Below are positions 1 through 9,030 of a stretch of 64,000 nt of DNA, in pieces (position 1 is the stretch's first letter; every line of letters starts with the position of its first letter). Origin of the DNA: M3007 sp040383605 (GTDB lineage: Bacteria > Bacteroidota > Bacteroidia > Chitinophagales > Saprospiraceae); the NCBI GenBank assembly GCA_040383605.1, contig JBEIDF010000003.1, positions 3,804 to 67,803 of the forward strand, written 5' to 3'. Made by a program: the position numbers and the translations under genes. The notes under the pieces are model-generated. The model worked only from the letters and a program-made list of their open reading frames with translations. It had not been told where the DNA came from and made no database searches.

Positions 1-1910
1 ACCTGGCGGGCAGTACTTCCACCAGCAATGTAGGCTATCGCTGGACAGGCCCGGGCGGGTTCGTCTCCACGCAACAAAATCCGGCCGTCAACAATCCAGG
101 TACGTATATCCTGGTCGTAACGAACTTGGCCAATGGCTGTACCAGTTCGGATACTACGCTGGTCACGCAAGATCCAACGGTTCCGGATTTGTCCGTCACG
201 ACGGATACCATCACCTGCGCTAATCCTTCGGTGACGCTTAGCACGACAACTACAACGCCGGGTGTTACTTTCAAGTGGACTGGCCCGAACGGTTTCACTT
301 CTACCTTGGAAGACCCGGTGGTGTCTGAATCTGGCAATTACCAGCTCATTGCCACGGCGCTCAGCGGCTGTACCTCCAGCTTCGCGATCACGGTACCGCT
401 GAACACGACCACACCGAACATCAGTGCGAGTGGGTTGACCCTGAGTTGCGCAGCGCCAAACGGCGCGTTAACGGGTAACTCCACCACGCCGGGTGTCAGT
501 TTCCGTTGGACTGGTCCGAATAACTTTATTTCGAACCAACCAAATCCAATCGTTAATGAAATTGGCGTTTACACTTTGGTCGTCACCGCGCCAAACGGTT
601 GCACCAACCAGACTACCGTCAATGTGTTACCGGACTTCGGTATCCCCCAGATTTCTGCAACGGGCGGCACCATTTCCTGTCTGATCCCCTCCGTTCAACT
701 GACGGCCAGCAGCAATCCGGCAAACGTCAATTGGAACTGGAGCGGGCCCGGCGGATTAACTTCAACGCTGCAAAATCCGATTGCGCCGCAACCCGGCAAC
801 TACGTCTTGGTGGTCACCGCCGCCAACGGCTGTACCAATACGATAACCGCGGTTGTACTGGCAGACCTTGACGCACCGCCCATCGTGACCGCCACCCCGG
901 AGCAACTCACTTGTACACGCAAACAAGTGACGCTCAATGGCAGCGTGCAAACGCCAGGCAACTACCTCTACCAATGGAGTACGCTCAATGGCACAATCGT
1001 GTCGGGCGCCAACACGCAAACGCCTTTAGTATCAGCCGCCGGCGTCTATACGCTGACCGTCACCAACACCAGAAACGGCTGCACCGCCACCCGGGAAGTG
1101 CCGGTTACCGTAGATCCCTCGACGCCAACCGGCGCCGTACTCCAGGTACGGGACGTCGCCTGCTTCGGCGATAAAAACGGAGCGGTACTCATTGAATCGG
1201 TCATTGGCGGTGAGGCGCCATACGAATACGCGCTGGAAAATGGCAATCTCAGTTCCAACGTGCTCTACACCTCCCTGGAGCCCCGCAGTTATAATTTATT
1301 GATTGTGGACGCGAACGGCTGCGAATTTGAAACGACGTTTGTCGTGGGCGAGCCGGAAGAGCTCCTCATCAATCTTGGCCCGGATACGACCATCAGCCTC
1401 GGGCAATCCATCGAATTGTCCTTGCAGAATACGGTCAACTTCCCCAACCGGGTGGTCAACCTGATTGCCAAGCCGACCGATCTGGTGTACCGATTTGACT
1501 GCGACACTTGCGCGCCCTTCCTGCCGACCAACTCGTTCCAATACCGGATCACCGTAACAGATGCCAACGGCTGCACGGCGGCGGATACGCGGTTGGTAAT
1601 TGTGGATAAAACCCGCAATATCTATATTCCGAACATTTTCAATCCGGAAAGCGCTTCGGAAAATGGCCTGTTGATGATCTACGGCGGTATTGACGTGGAG
1701 GAGATCAAATCCTTCCAGATTTACGATCGCTGGGGCGCCTTGGTGCACGAATACTACAATTTCCAACCTAACTATGTTCCATCGGCTTGGGATGGGAAAG
1801 TGCGGGGCGACGACGCCAGTCCGGGCGTTTTTGTCTATGTTGCGGAAATTCTATTCAAAGACGGAGAACTCATCATCTATAAAGGTGATGTCACGCTCAT
1901 CCGACAATAA
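1..1910 (+). CDS. SprB-like giant surface protein with type B T9SS sorting domain (5' end cut by window)
   Basis: The reading frame is open from base 3, so the gene begins before the window; about 635 C-terminal residues are visible. They show five Ig/PKD-like repeats of about 80 residues (the first incomplete), each with a W-[ST]-G-P core, a PG.Y strand and a NGCT motif. A SprB-type repeat follows (about 1140-1360, core VACFGDKNGA), and then a gliding-motility-associated C-terminal (CHU_C) domain from about 1615, beginning YIPNIFNP and containing YDRWG and SPGVFVYVAE. In this family that C-terminal domain is the type B signal for export by the type IX secretion system and retention at the cell surface. 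The protein is probably an adhesin or gliding-type filament. The next gene has the same layout and is a tandem paralogue. A strong terminator follows. Family call is firm; the ligand or biological role is unknown. Confidence 0.85.
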   Translation, partial: LAGSTSTSNVGYRWTGPGGFVSTQQNPAVNNPGTYILVVTNLANGCTSSDTTLVTQDPTVPDLSVTTDTITCANPSVTLSTTTTTPGVTFKWTGPNGFTSTLEDPVVSESGNYQLIATALSGCTSSFAITVPLNTTTPNISASGLTLSCAAPNGALTGNSTTPGVSFRWTGPNNFISNQPNPIVNEIGVYTLVVTAPNGCTNQTTVNVLPDFGIPQISATGGTISCLIPSVQLTASSNPANVNWNWSGPGGLTSTLQNPIAPQPGNYVLVVTAANGCTNTITAVVLADLDAPPIVTATPEQLTCTRKQVTLNGSVQTPGNYLYQWSTLNGTIVSGANTQTPLVSAAGVYTLTVTNTRNGCTATREVPVTVDPSTPTGAVLQVRDVACFGDKNGAVLIESVIGGEAPYEYALENGNLSSNVLYTSLEPRSYNLLIVDANGCEFETTFVVGEPEELLINLGPDTTISLGQSIELSLQNTVNFPNRVVNLIAKPTDLVYRFDCDTCAPFLPTNSFQYRITVTDANGCTAADTRLVIVDKTRNIYIPNIFNPESASENGLLMIYGGIDVEEIKSFQIYDRWGALVHEYYNFQPNYVPSAWDGKVRGDDASPGVFVYVAEILFKDGELIIYKGDVTLIRQ

Positions 1911-1926
1911 ACACATGTGAATAATC

Positions 1927-1965
1927 AAGAAGGCTGTCTCTTTCATTTGGGGCAGCCTTCTTTTT
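1927..1965 (+). terminator. Rho-independent terminator
   Basis: A 10-bp perfect stem (1927-1936 with 1953-1962, arm AAGAAGGCTG) is followed directly by a T run to 1965. It lies 17 bases after the stop of the first adhesin gene and ends 34 bases before the ATG chosen for the next one. The two tandem adhesins are therefore probably separate transcripts. Confidence 0.8.
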
Positions 1966-1999
1966 AGTGGAATGCAAAACTACCTTAAATTTCGTCCGT

Positions 2000-4900
2000 A
2001 TGCGTCAAAAACTACTCCTTCTTGTCCTGCTCCTGACCTATATTTTTGGTGTCCCTGTGCATGCCCAGGTGGCGCCACCCTGCCCCACCCCGCCGCCGCC
2101 CGGCGCAGAATCGTGTCCGGCGGCCTGCGTATATTGTAACTTCGACGGTTACATGGGGATCAACAACGGCTCTCCGTCGGGCGGTAATGTGGTTTGCGGC
2201 TCCATTTCAATCCACAATGACCAGTGGTTTGGGTTTGTGGCAGGTTCTTCTTCTATTTCAATTGATATTCTTACCAGTAACTGCCAGAACGGAGACGGGC
2301 TGCAGGCTGCTTTTTTTGAAAATTGCCAGGAAGATGCCATAACCTGCAACCCGGGTTCCGGCGGCGGCGGCGGCCAGCCGCTTTCACTGTCTTACAGCGG
2401 TTTTGTGCCCGGACAAACCTATTACCTTATGATAGACGGTTGGATTGGCGATGTATGCAACTTTGAAATTGACGTGGTGAGCGGCTCCGTGGAGCCGCCT
2501 CCGGTCTCGCAACCAGAAGTCCCGCAAGGACCTACCAAAGTCTGCCCGGGCGCTACCGTCACCTATACGATCCCGGAAGTGCCCGGCGCGGGTTATTACC
2601 GCTGGACGGCGCCCGCCGGTGCATCTATAAATGGCGGCGGTAACACACTGCAAATTCCAGCGCCGGACGGCACCACCGTCACGATTACTTTCGGCACCGC
2701 AGGCGGCAACGTGTGTGTCAGCGTCGGCAATGCTTGCACAGCACCCCAGCAAAGATGCCTGTTCGTGACCAACCAACCGATTCCACCTACGATTCGTCCG
2801 GACACGACCATTTGCTTCGAAGACCTGCCCTTTATCTGGGACGAAGCGCCCTACACCCCGATCAGCGCCGCCGGGGTGTACAACTTGTCTTCTTCACCCT
2901 ACGACTCCTATCTCGGATGCGACAGCACGGTCAGACAAAAAGTCACAGTAAAAGGACAAATAAGAACAAATATCGGGTTTCAGTATATCTGCGATGGGGA
3001 ATGCCTTACGATCAATGGGAATAATTATTGCAACGGCGGCGGTCCTTTCTCTGAAACCTTCAACTCCTTCCAGGGATGCGACAGCGTTGTTACCTTTACA
3101 GTCGTAAAAATAGCCTCGAATTCGGTAATTCAACAGCCAGTCCCAAGCTTGGACTGTTCAAACCCGCTGGACACGCTAAGCGGGCTTGGCTCCACTGTCG
3201 GCGCTAATGTGGTGTACTCCTGGCAAAACAGCAACTGGGCGCCCATCGGAAACCAAATACTACAAAGTATCAATGCCGGCGGCACCTTTCATTTTATCGT
3301 AACAAACACCATCGGTCCAAAAACCTGCCGTGATACGGCATCTGTTACAGTTAATGCAAGCTTGGCGCCACCCGGCGTAACCGCAACCGGCGGCGTGATC
3401 GGATGCCTTGCGAGCAACCAAAATATCACGCTCGCGGCGGTATCACCCACCAATGGCGTGAATTACCAATGGTCTGGGCCAGGTATTACACCTGCAAATC
3501 AAAATCTGCAGAATCCGGTCGTGGCAACGCCGGGTTCATACAGCGTCACGGTCACCAACCCGGTCAATTACTGTACGTCCACCGCTACCGTATTGGTCAT
3601 AGCGGACAATACCCCGCCAACAGTTTCGGCAACGGGTGGAACGCTCACCTGCGCACAAGATACCTTGGTCATAGACGGCATTTCCAGTGCGCCGAATTCG
3701 TCTTTCAACTGGAGCGGCCCGGGTATTTCCACGGACAATCAAAATTTGGAGGATCCGCCGGTAATCGTGCCGGGAAATTACCAGGTGACGGTTACCAATA
3801 ATATCAACGGCTGTACTTCAACAGCCAGCACATCGGTAGCGCAGGATATTGATCCACCGGTAGCCGGCGCAGGGGATGACAAAACCATTACCTGCATTCA
3901 AGCGGCCGTCACACTCGACGGCAACGGTTTTGATCCATCGGGCGGCCCAAGCAGCTACGACTGGTCGGGCCCAGGTATTAACGCCGGCAATCAAAATCTG
4001 GAAACGCCAACCGTGGATTTGCCGGGCGAATATATTTTTACGGTGACCCGATTACTGAACGGTTGCCAAAGAACGGATACAGTTTTGGTGGATACTTCGC
4101 TGACCGCCCCCATTGCGGCGGCCGGAAATGACAGTACCCTCACCTGCGCCATCGTGCAAATCACGCTCAATGGCGCCGCGTCAGACCAAGGGCCCAATTT
4201 TACCGCGCTGTGGTCCGGGCCCGGAATCCAGCCATCCAACCAGAATCAGTACAACCCCGCCGTAAGCCAGCCAGGCGCCTATACGATCTTAGTTACAAAC
4301 CAAACCAACGGTTGCACAGCCACTGACCAGGTTTTGTTGGGCCAGAACATTGCGGTTCCGTCTGCCGATGCCGGTCAGGATCAAACCATCAGCTGCGGGG
4401 CGCCAGGCGTCACACTCAACGGCGCCGGAACACCCGGAACTATCACCTATCTTTGGAGCGGCCCAGGTATCGGCGCCAATAATGAAAATTTGCAAAATCC
4501 GCTCGTAACTATTGACGGTGTGTATACGCTTCAGGTCACTAATACCATCAACGGTTGTACCAATACGGATAATGTGGAAGTCTCCCAAGACGCCAACGTG
4601 CCGGACGCAGACGCCGGTCCGGATTTAGTGCTGAATTGCGCCGTGAATACGGTAAATATTGATGGCTCTGGTTCACTTTCCGGTCCGGGCGTCAACTACC
4701 TCTGGAGCGGCCCGGGTATCCATACCGGTAACAACACGGTAAACAATCCAACGGGTATTCTCCTGCCCGGCACTTATTCCCTTACGGTTACGAATACCAA
4801 CAATGGCTGTTCGAATACGGATATTGTGGTAGTCCTTCTGGATACGCTTGCGCCACAGGCAGACGCCGGCATAAACCTTGTGCTGAATTGCTACAACAAC

Positions 4901-7900
4901 GCTGCGGATACCCTCGACGCCTCGCTGTCGAGCCAAGGCGCTAATTTTCAAATCGTATGGACGGGTCCCGGCATACACGCACAAAATGCCAATCTCTTCC
5001 AAGCCCCTGTAAGCGAACCGGGTTCATATACCATGGTGGTGACCAACACGGAGAACTTCTGCAGCGCGACGGATGCCGTCACCGTAACACTCGACATCGC
5101 TTCCCCGGTTGCGGCAGCCGGTACCGATAAGATTATTGACTGTGTCACGACTTCTACCGTGCTGGGCGGCAGTTCTTCCACAGGCCCTAATTTTACCTAT
5201 ACTTGGTCAGGCCCCGGGATTAACCCGGGAAATACCGCGCAAAGCAATCCCACCGTATCCGTTTCAGGCGCCTACACCCTGACTGTTACAAACACGATCA
5301 ACGGCTGTACACAAACCGACGAAGTGGACGTAATACTGAACGCAACATACCCGGATGCCATCGCTGGCCCGGATCAGACAATTACCTGCTTTGCGCCATC
5401 GCTGACTCTGGACGGCACGGCCTCCAGCAGCGGCCCGGAATTTCAATACCTCTGGACTGGGCCAAGTATCTCGCAAGGAAATCAAAATACGCCGGCGCCC
5501 GCAATAAACCTTCCCGGAACGTATATCTTGCGCGTAACGAACCAGAACAATAGCTGCGTAACCGCAGATACCGTGCTCATCGCCGAAGATACCGCCCCGC
5601 CGACGGCCTCCGCCGGCGCCGACCTACGTCTTGACTGCCAACTAACCTCCCTCGCGCTCGATGGAAGCAATTCCGCCGCCGGCGCTGATATAACCTATCT
5701 GTGGAGTGGGCCTGCTATTACACCGACAAACGAGGCCAATCAAAGTCCGGTAATTGATCAACCAGGTATTTACACGCTTCTGGTATCGAACACCGCCAAC
5801 GGATGCACCGCGCAAGACGTCGTCGCTATTACCCAAAATATCCTGCCGCCCGTAGCCTCTGCCGGAGCCAATATCACGCTGACCTGTGCGCAACCTGCCC
5901 TGCCGCTCAACGGCAATAGCTCCAGTAGCGGCCCGCTATTCGAGTACGTATGGCAAGGGCCCGGCATCAATACTGGAAATTTCAGCCAACAAAATCCGGT
6001 GGTCAGCGATTCTGGACTCTATGTGCTTATCGTTCGGAATATAGACAATAAATGCACTAGTAGCGATACCGTGTACGCCGGTCAAAACACCGAACTCCCC
6101 TTCGCAGAGGCAGGCCCCAGTCGCACCCTCACCTGCGCGCTCGATACAGTCGCGCTGGATGGCACACAATCGCTCTCTGGCCCAGGTATAGTCTATACCT
6201 GGACAGGCCCGGGCATCGTGAGCGGTACGGCAAGCAGCGCAACGCCCGGCGTCTTTCTATCTGGAACCTATACGCTCAGCGTGCGAAACAACGCGAACGG
6301 ATGCTCCCAAACAGATATCGTGTTGGTGGATCAAGACGTGCTCCCGCCGCTCGCAGACGCCGGCCCGGATCAGTCGTTAACCTGTATCACCGTCAATGGC
6401 GTAACGCTCTCCGCAGCCGGCTCTAATACCGGCCCCGGATTCGGCCTGCGCTGGAGCGGCCCGGGTATCAATGCCTCCAACGAACTGCAGGTGTCGCCGC
6501 AGGTAAATCTTCCAGGCACTTACACCGTAACAATCACCAACAATACCAACGGCTGTACCGCCACGGATGCGGCAACGGTCAGCCTGAACCAAACCCTGCC
6601 GACCGCAAATGCAGGCCCGGACCGCACGATCACCTGCTCGCAGCCTATTGTTACCCTCGATGGCAGCGGCTCCTCGGTGGGTGGGACGATTTCTGTGCTT
6701 TGGAGCGGCCCTGGCATCACGCCCGCCAATCAAAACACGCCGACGCCCTCTGTTTCAAATGCCGGCGCCTATGCAATCGTCGTAACCAACTACCTCACCG
6801 GCTGCTCGTCCACCGATGCCGTTACGGTTTTACTCGATACGGCTAAACCAGACGTATCCGTCAGCGCAGACACGATTACCTGCGCAACACCAAGCGTCAC
6901 CCTTGCTGCCAGCAGCGCGGTGCCGGGTGTGACGTATTTCTGGGAAGGCCCCGGAGTGTCAATCAGCAATCAAACACAAGCAGTATTTCAAATTGATCAA
7001 CCCGGTTTCTATGCCGTCACGGTGACGGCGCCAAACGGATGCGTAGAAACCGCCGGTATCTCTGTCTTGCTGGACGGGGATTTCCCCGACGGCACGGCCG
7101 AAGGCGCAATTCTCAACTGCCTGAACGGAGGCCAAAATACGGTGACCGGGGATGTGGACACGCCCAACGCTACCTTCTTCTGGTCGGGGCCTAATAATTT
7201 CTTCTCCAATCAAATCAGCCCGACCGTCTCCCAGCCGGGCACTTACGTATTCACAATTACCGGCCCGAACGGTTGCAAACGCACGTTGGAAGCGATCGTA
7301 ACCGGTGATTTTGCCGCGCCGATCGCTGTAATCGCGCCGCCGAATCAACTGGACTGCAACACGCCGCTGATTGGATTAAATGCCAACGGATCCTCCATCG
7401 GCGCGCGTTTTACCTACAACTGGACTACCCAAGGCGGAAATATCGTTTCCGGCGCCAATTCCCTGACGCCGCAGGTAGATCGCCCAGGCGCCTACACCCT
7501 ACAGGTAACCGACACGCAAAACGGTTGTACAAAAACAGTCACAACCCAGGTAATCAATGATCCCTCGGTGCCCACCGGATTGTCGCTTACCGTACAGGAT
7601 ATCCCCTGCGCAGGCCAGACCAATGGCCGAATCGCCGTTCGGGATGTACTGGGGGGCACACCGCCTTTCCTCTTTTCGCTCAATAATGCAGCGCCTTCCG
7701 CCAACACGCAGTTTAACGGACTGGCAGCGGGCATTTACACGCTGCGTATGGAGGACCTGAACGGATGTAAACTGGATACTGTGCTGCAGATTATCGAGCC
7801 CGGTCCGCTGAGCGTGGAACTAGGCGACGACCAAACGGTGCAATTGGGTGAAGAAGTTCGTGTGGAAGCAATAATCGCAGCGCCTACCACACCGGTAAAA

Positions 7901-8362
7901 AGCATCGTTTGGAGCCCGGAAGCTCCCTGCGACACGGCAAGCACGGCGCCGGTATGCCTGGAATACCAGACACTCCCCAAAGCATCTTATTATCAGACGA
8001 TAACCGTTACGGACGAAAACGGCTGCGTAGCCTCCGATAAAATCCTTATTCTGGTCAGAAAAGACCGATACATATATGTACCCAACGCCTTCAACCCCAA
8101 TGCCGACAATCCCATCAATGCGATCCTGATGATCCACGGAAATATCAGCATCGCCCGGATCGTTCGGTGGAGCATCTATGGCCGCTGGGGCGAATCGGTA
8201 TTCGATATCGCAGATTTCCAAGCGGACGATCCCGCCTACGCCTGGGACGGTCGCTACCGCGGCCAGGATTTAAGCCCGGGCGTGTATGCCTGGGTGGCAG
8301 AAGTGGAATTTGTGGACGGCGAAGTGGTGCAGTTTGTCGGAGACGTAACAATCGTCAAATAA
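2000..8362 (+). CDS. Giant SprB-like repeat adhesin, type B T9SS cargo
   Basis: About 2120 residues. I chose the ATG at 2000 because it starts a clean signal peptide (MRQKLLLLVLLL...VHAQ); the in-frame ATG at 1967 sits against the terminator and would put a polar stretch in front. After the signal comes a Cys-rich proline/glycine segment (about 24-175), a PKD-like domain (about 185-265) and a further Cys-containing segment. Then come 17 consecutive Ig-like repeats of about 80 residues (roughly 3370-7560) sharing DAG.D..L.C, WSGPGI, PG.Y.L.VTN and NGCT.TD, with one diverged copy before them. A SprB-type repeat (core IPCAGQTNGR) and a CHU_C type B sorting domain (from about 8070, YVPNAFNPNAD, YGRWGES, LSPGVYAWVAE) end the protein. 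It is presumably exported by the T9SS and displayed as a long flexible adhesin. Its C-terminal third is homologous to the upstream gene. Confidence 0.88.
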   Translation: MRQKLLLLVLLLTYIFGVPVHAQVAPPCPTPPPPGAESCPAACVYCNFDGYMGINNGSPSGGNVVCGSISIHNDQWFGFVAGSSSISIDILTSNCQNGDGLQAAFFENCQEDAITCNPGSGGGGGQPLSLSYSGFVPGQTYYLMIDGWIGDVCNFEIDVVSGSVEPPPVSQPEVPQGPTKVCPGATVTYTIPEVPGAGYYRWTAPAGASINGGGNTLQIPAPDGTTVTITFGTAGGNVCVSVGNACTAPQQRCLFVTNQPIPPTIRPDTTICFEDLPFIWDEAPYTPISAAGVYNLSSSPYDSYLGCDSTVRQKVTVKGQIRTNIGFQYICDGECLTINGNNYCNGGGPFSETFNSFQGCDSVVTFTVVKIASNSVIQQPVPSLDCSNPLDTLSGLGSTVGANVVYSWQNSNWAPIGNQILQSINAGGTFHFIVTNTIGPKTCRDTASVTVNASLAPPGVTATGGVIGCLASNQNITLAAVSPTNGVNYQWSGPGITPANQNLQNPVVATPGSYSVTVTNPVNYCTSTATVLVIADNTPPTVSATGGTLTCAQDTLVIDGISSAPNSSFNWSGPGISTDNQNLEDPPVIVPGNYQVTVTNNINGCTSTASTSVAQDIDPPVAGAGDDKTITCIQAAVTLDGNGFDPSGGPSSYDWSGPGINAGNQNLETPTVDLPGEYIFTVTRLLNGCQRTDTVLVDTSLTAPIAAAGNDSTLTCAIVQITLNGAASDQGPNFTALWSGPGIQPSNQNQYNPAVSQPGAYTILVTNQTNGCTATDQVLLGQNIAVPSADAGQDQTISCGAPGVTLNGAGTPGTITYLWSGPGIGANNENLQNPLVTIDGVYTLQVTNTINGCTNTDNVEVSQDANVPDADAGPDLVLNCAVNTVNIDGSGSLSGPGVNYLWSGPGIHTGNNTVNNPTGILLPGTYSLTVTNTNNGCSNTDIVVVLLDTLAPQADAGINLVLNCYNNAADTLDASLSSQGANFQIVWTGPGIHAQNANLFQAPVSEPGSYTMVVTNTENFCSATDAVTVTLDIASPVAAAGTDKIIDCVTTSTVLGGSSSTGPNFTYTWSGPGINPGNTAQSNPTVSVSGAYTLTVTNTINGCTQTDEVDVILNATYPDAIAGPDQTITCFAPSLTLDGTASSSGPEFQYLWTGPSISQGNQNTPAPAINLPGTYILRVTNQNNSCVTADTVLIAEDTAPPTASAGADLRLDCQLTSLALDGSNSAAGADITYLWSGPAITPTNEANQSPVIDQPGIYTLLVSNTANGCTAQDVVAITQNILPPVASAGANITLTCAQPALPLNGNSSSSGPLFEYVWQGPGINTGNFSQQNPVVSDSGLYVLIVRNIDNKCTSSDTVYAGQNTELPFAEAGPSRTLTCALDTVALDGTQSLSGPGIVYTWTGPGIVSGTASSATPGVFLSGTYTLSVRNNANGCSQTDIVLVDQDVLPPLADAGPDQSLTCITVNGVTLSAAGSNTGPGFGLRWSGPGINASNELQVSPQVNLPGTYTVTITNNTNGCTATDAATVSLNQTLPTANAGPDRTITCSQPIVTLDGSGSSVGGTISVLWSGPGITPANQNTPTPSVSNAGAYAIVVTNYLTGCSSTDAVTVLLDTAKPDVSVSADTITCATPSVTLAASSAVPGVTYFWEGPGVSISNQTQAVFQIDQPGFYAVTVTAPNGCVETAGISVLLDGDFPDGTAEGAILNCLNGGQNTVTGDVDTPNATFFWSGPNNFFSNQISPTVSQPGTYVFTITGPNGCKRTLEAIVTGDFAAPIAVIAPPNQLDCNTPLIGLNANGSSIGARFTYNWTTQGGNIVSGANSLTPQVDRPGAYTLQVTDTQNGCTKTVTTQVINDPSVPTGLSLTVQDIPCAGQTNGRIAVRDVLGGTPPFLFSLNNAAPSANTQFNGLAAGIYTLRMEDLNGCKLDTVLQIIEPGPLSVELGDDQTVQLGEEVRVEAIIAAPTTPVKSIVWSPEAPCDTASTAPVCLEYQTLPKASYYQTITVTDENGCVASDKILILVRKDRYIYVPNAFNPNADNPINAILMIHGNISIARIVRWSIYGRWGESVFDIADFQADDPAYAWDGRYRGQDLSPGVYAWVAEVEFVDGEVVQFVGDVTIVK

Positions 8363-8380
8363 ACCGCAAGTGCGAATTAT

Positions 8381-8412
8381 AACCGGATGCGGCAGATTTG
8401 CCGCATCCGGTT
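8381..8412. terminator. Hairpin between convergent genes (possible bidirectional terminator)
   Basis: A perfect 14-bp stem (8381-8394 with 8399-8412, arm AACCGGATGCGGCA) with a 4-base loop. It sits between the stop of the giant adhesin and the stop of the convergent Lrp-type gene, overlapping the latter's stop codon. There is no long U tract on either strand, so strength as an intrinsic terminator is uncertain, but position and stability fit transcript ends. Confidence 0.6.
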
Positions 8413-8887
8413 ACGCATTTTCCTCTACCAAATTTATTGGCCGGTTGATCCGTTGCTCCAGCGAGATGAAAGTCTCCGTTCGCTGGACGCCAGATATTTT
8501 TTGAATTTTATCGTGCAGCACCTGCCGAAGGTGATTCGTATCTTTGCAAATTATTTTTACAAAAACACTGTACAATCCCGTGGTGTAATTTGCCTCCACA
8601 ATCTCCGGTATGGCGCCTAATGCATCCGCAACATCATCGTATAACGAACTTTTATCCAAATAAATACCCAGGAAAGCCGTAATATCATACCCTAATTTGG
8701 AATAATCAATCAGTAAACTCGAACCTTTGACGATACCCATCTGCTCCATCTTCTTCATGCGCACATGAATAGTGCCGCTGGATACGAAGAGTTGTTTTGC
8801 AATATCGGTGTAGGGCATTTTGCCGTCCTCCACCAGTTTGGATAAAATTTGACGATCCAGGTGATCAATGTTGGGTAAATCTTGCAT
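8411..8887 (-). CDS. Lrp/AsnC family transcriptional regulator
   Basis: 158 residues, the usual length for the family. The N-terminal winged helix-turn-helix (about 6-60; LDRQILSKLVEDGK, DIAKQLFVSSGTIHVR) is followed by a RAM/AsnC ligand-binding domain (about 70-148; GYDITAFLGIYL, VEANYTTGLYSVFVKI). Proteins of this family are octameric DNA-binding regulators that often sense amino acids; the ligand cannot be read from sequence. It diverges from the S41 peptidase gene, with about 140 bp between the two starts, so that gap is the natural place for its own operator. No autoregulatory palindrome stood out. Confidence 0.9.
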   Translation of the reverse strand: MQDLPNIDHLDRQILSKLVEDGKMPYTDIAKQLFVSSGTIHVRMKKMEQMGIVKGSSLLIDYSKLGYDITAFLGIYLDKSSLYDDVADALGAIPEIVEANYTTGLYSVFVKIICKDTNHLRQVLHDKIQKISGVQRTETFISLEQRINRPINLVEENA

Positions 8888-9030
8888 AGGCTGCGCAATA
8901 AAGTGAAACTGTAAAGTAAAAGCGGCGTTCCGGGTTCTCTTAGGACGCCAAACAATAGCAAAACGCCTAGAATGTACCCCTAAGTATTACCGATTTTCAA
9001 ATAAAACATCGTTTTGGTTAATAAAATTGC

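Noticed and set aside
3370..7560. Regular array of repeated DNA that could suggest a CRISPR or satellite
   Set aside because: The period is about 240 bases and the repetition is at protein level (Ig-like repeats in one open frame); nucleotide identity between units is low and there are no spacers.
8539..8546. TATCTTTG promoter-like box
   Set aside because: It lies inside the lrp-type coding sequence on the opposite strand and leads to no gene; treated as chance.
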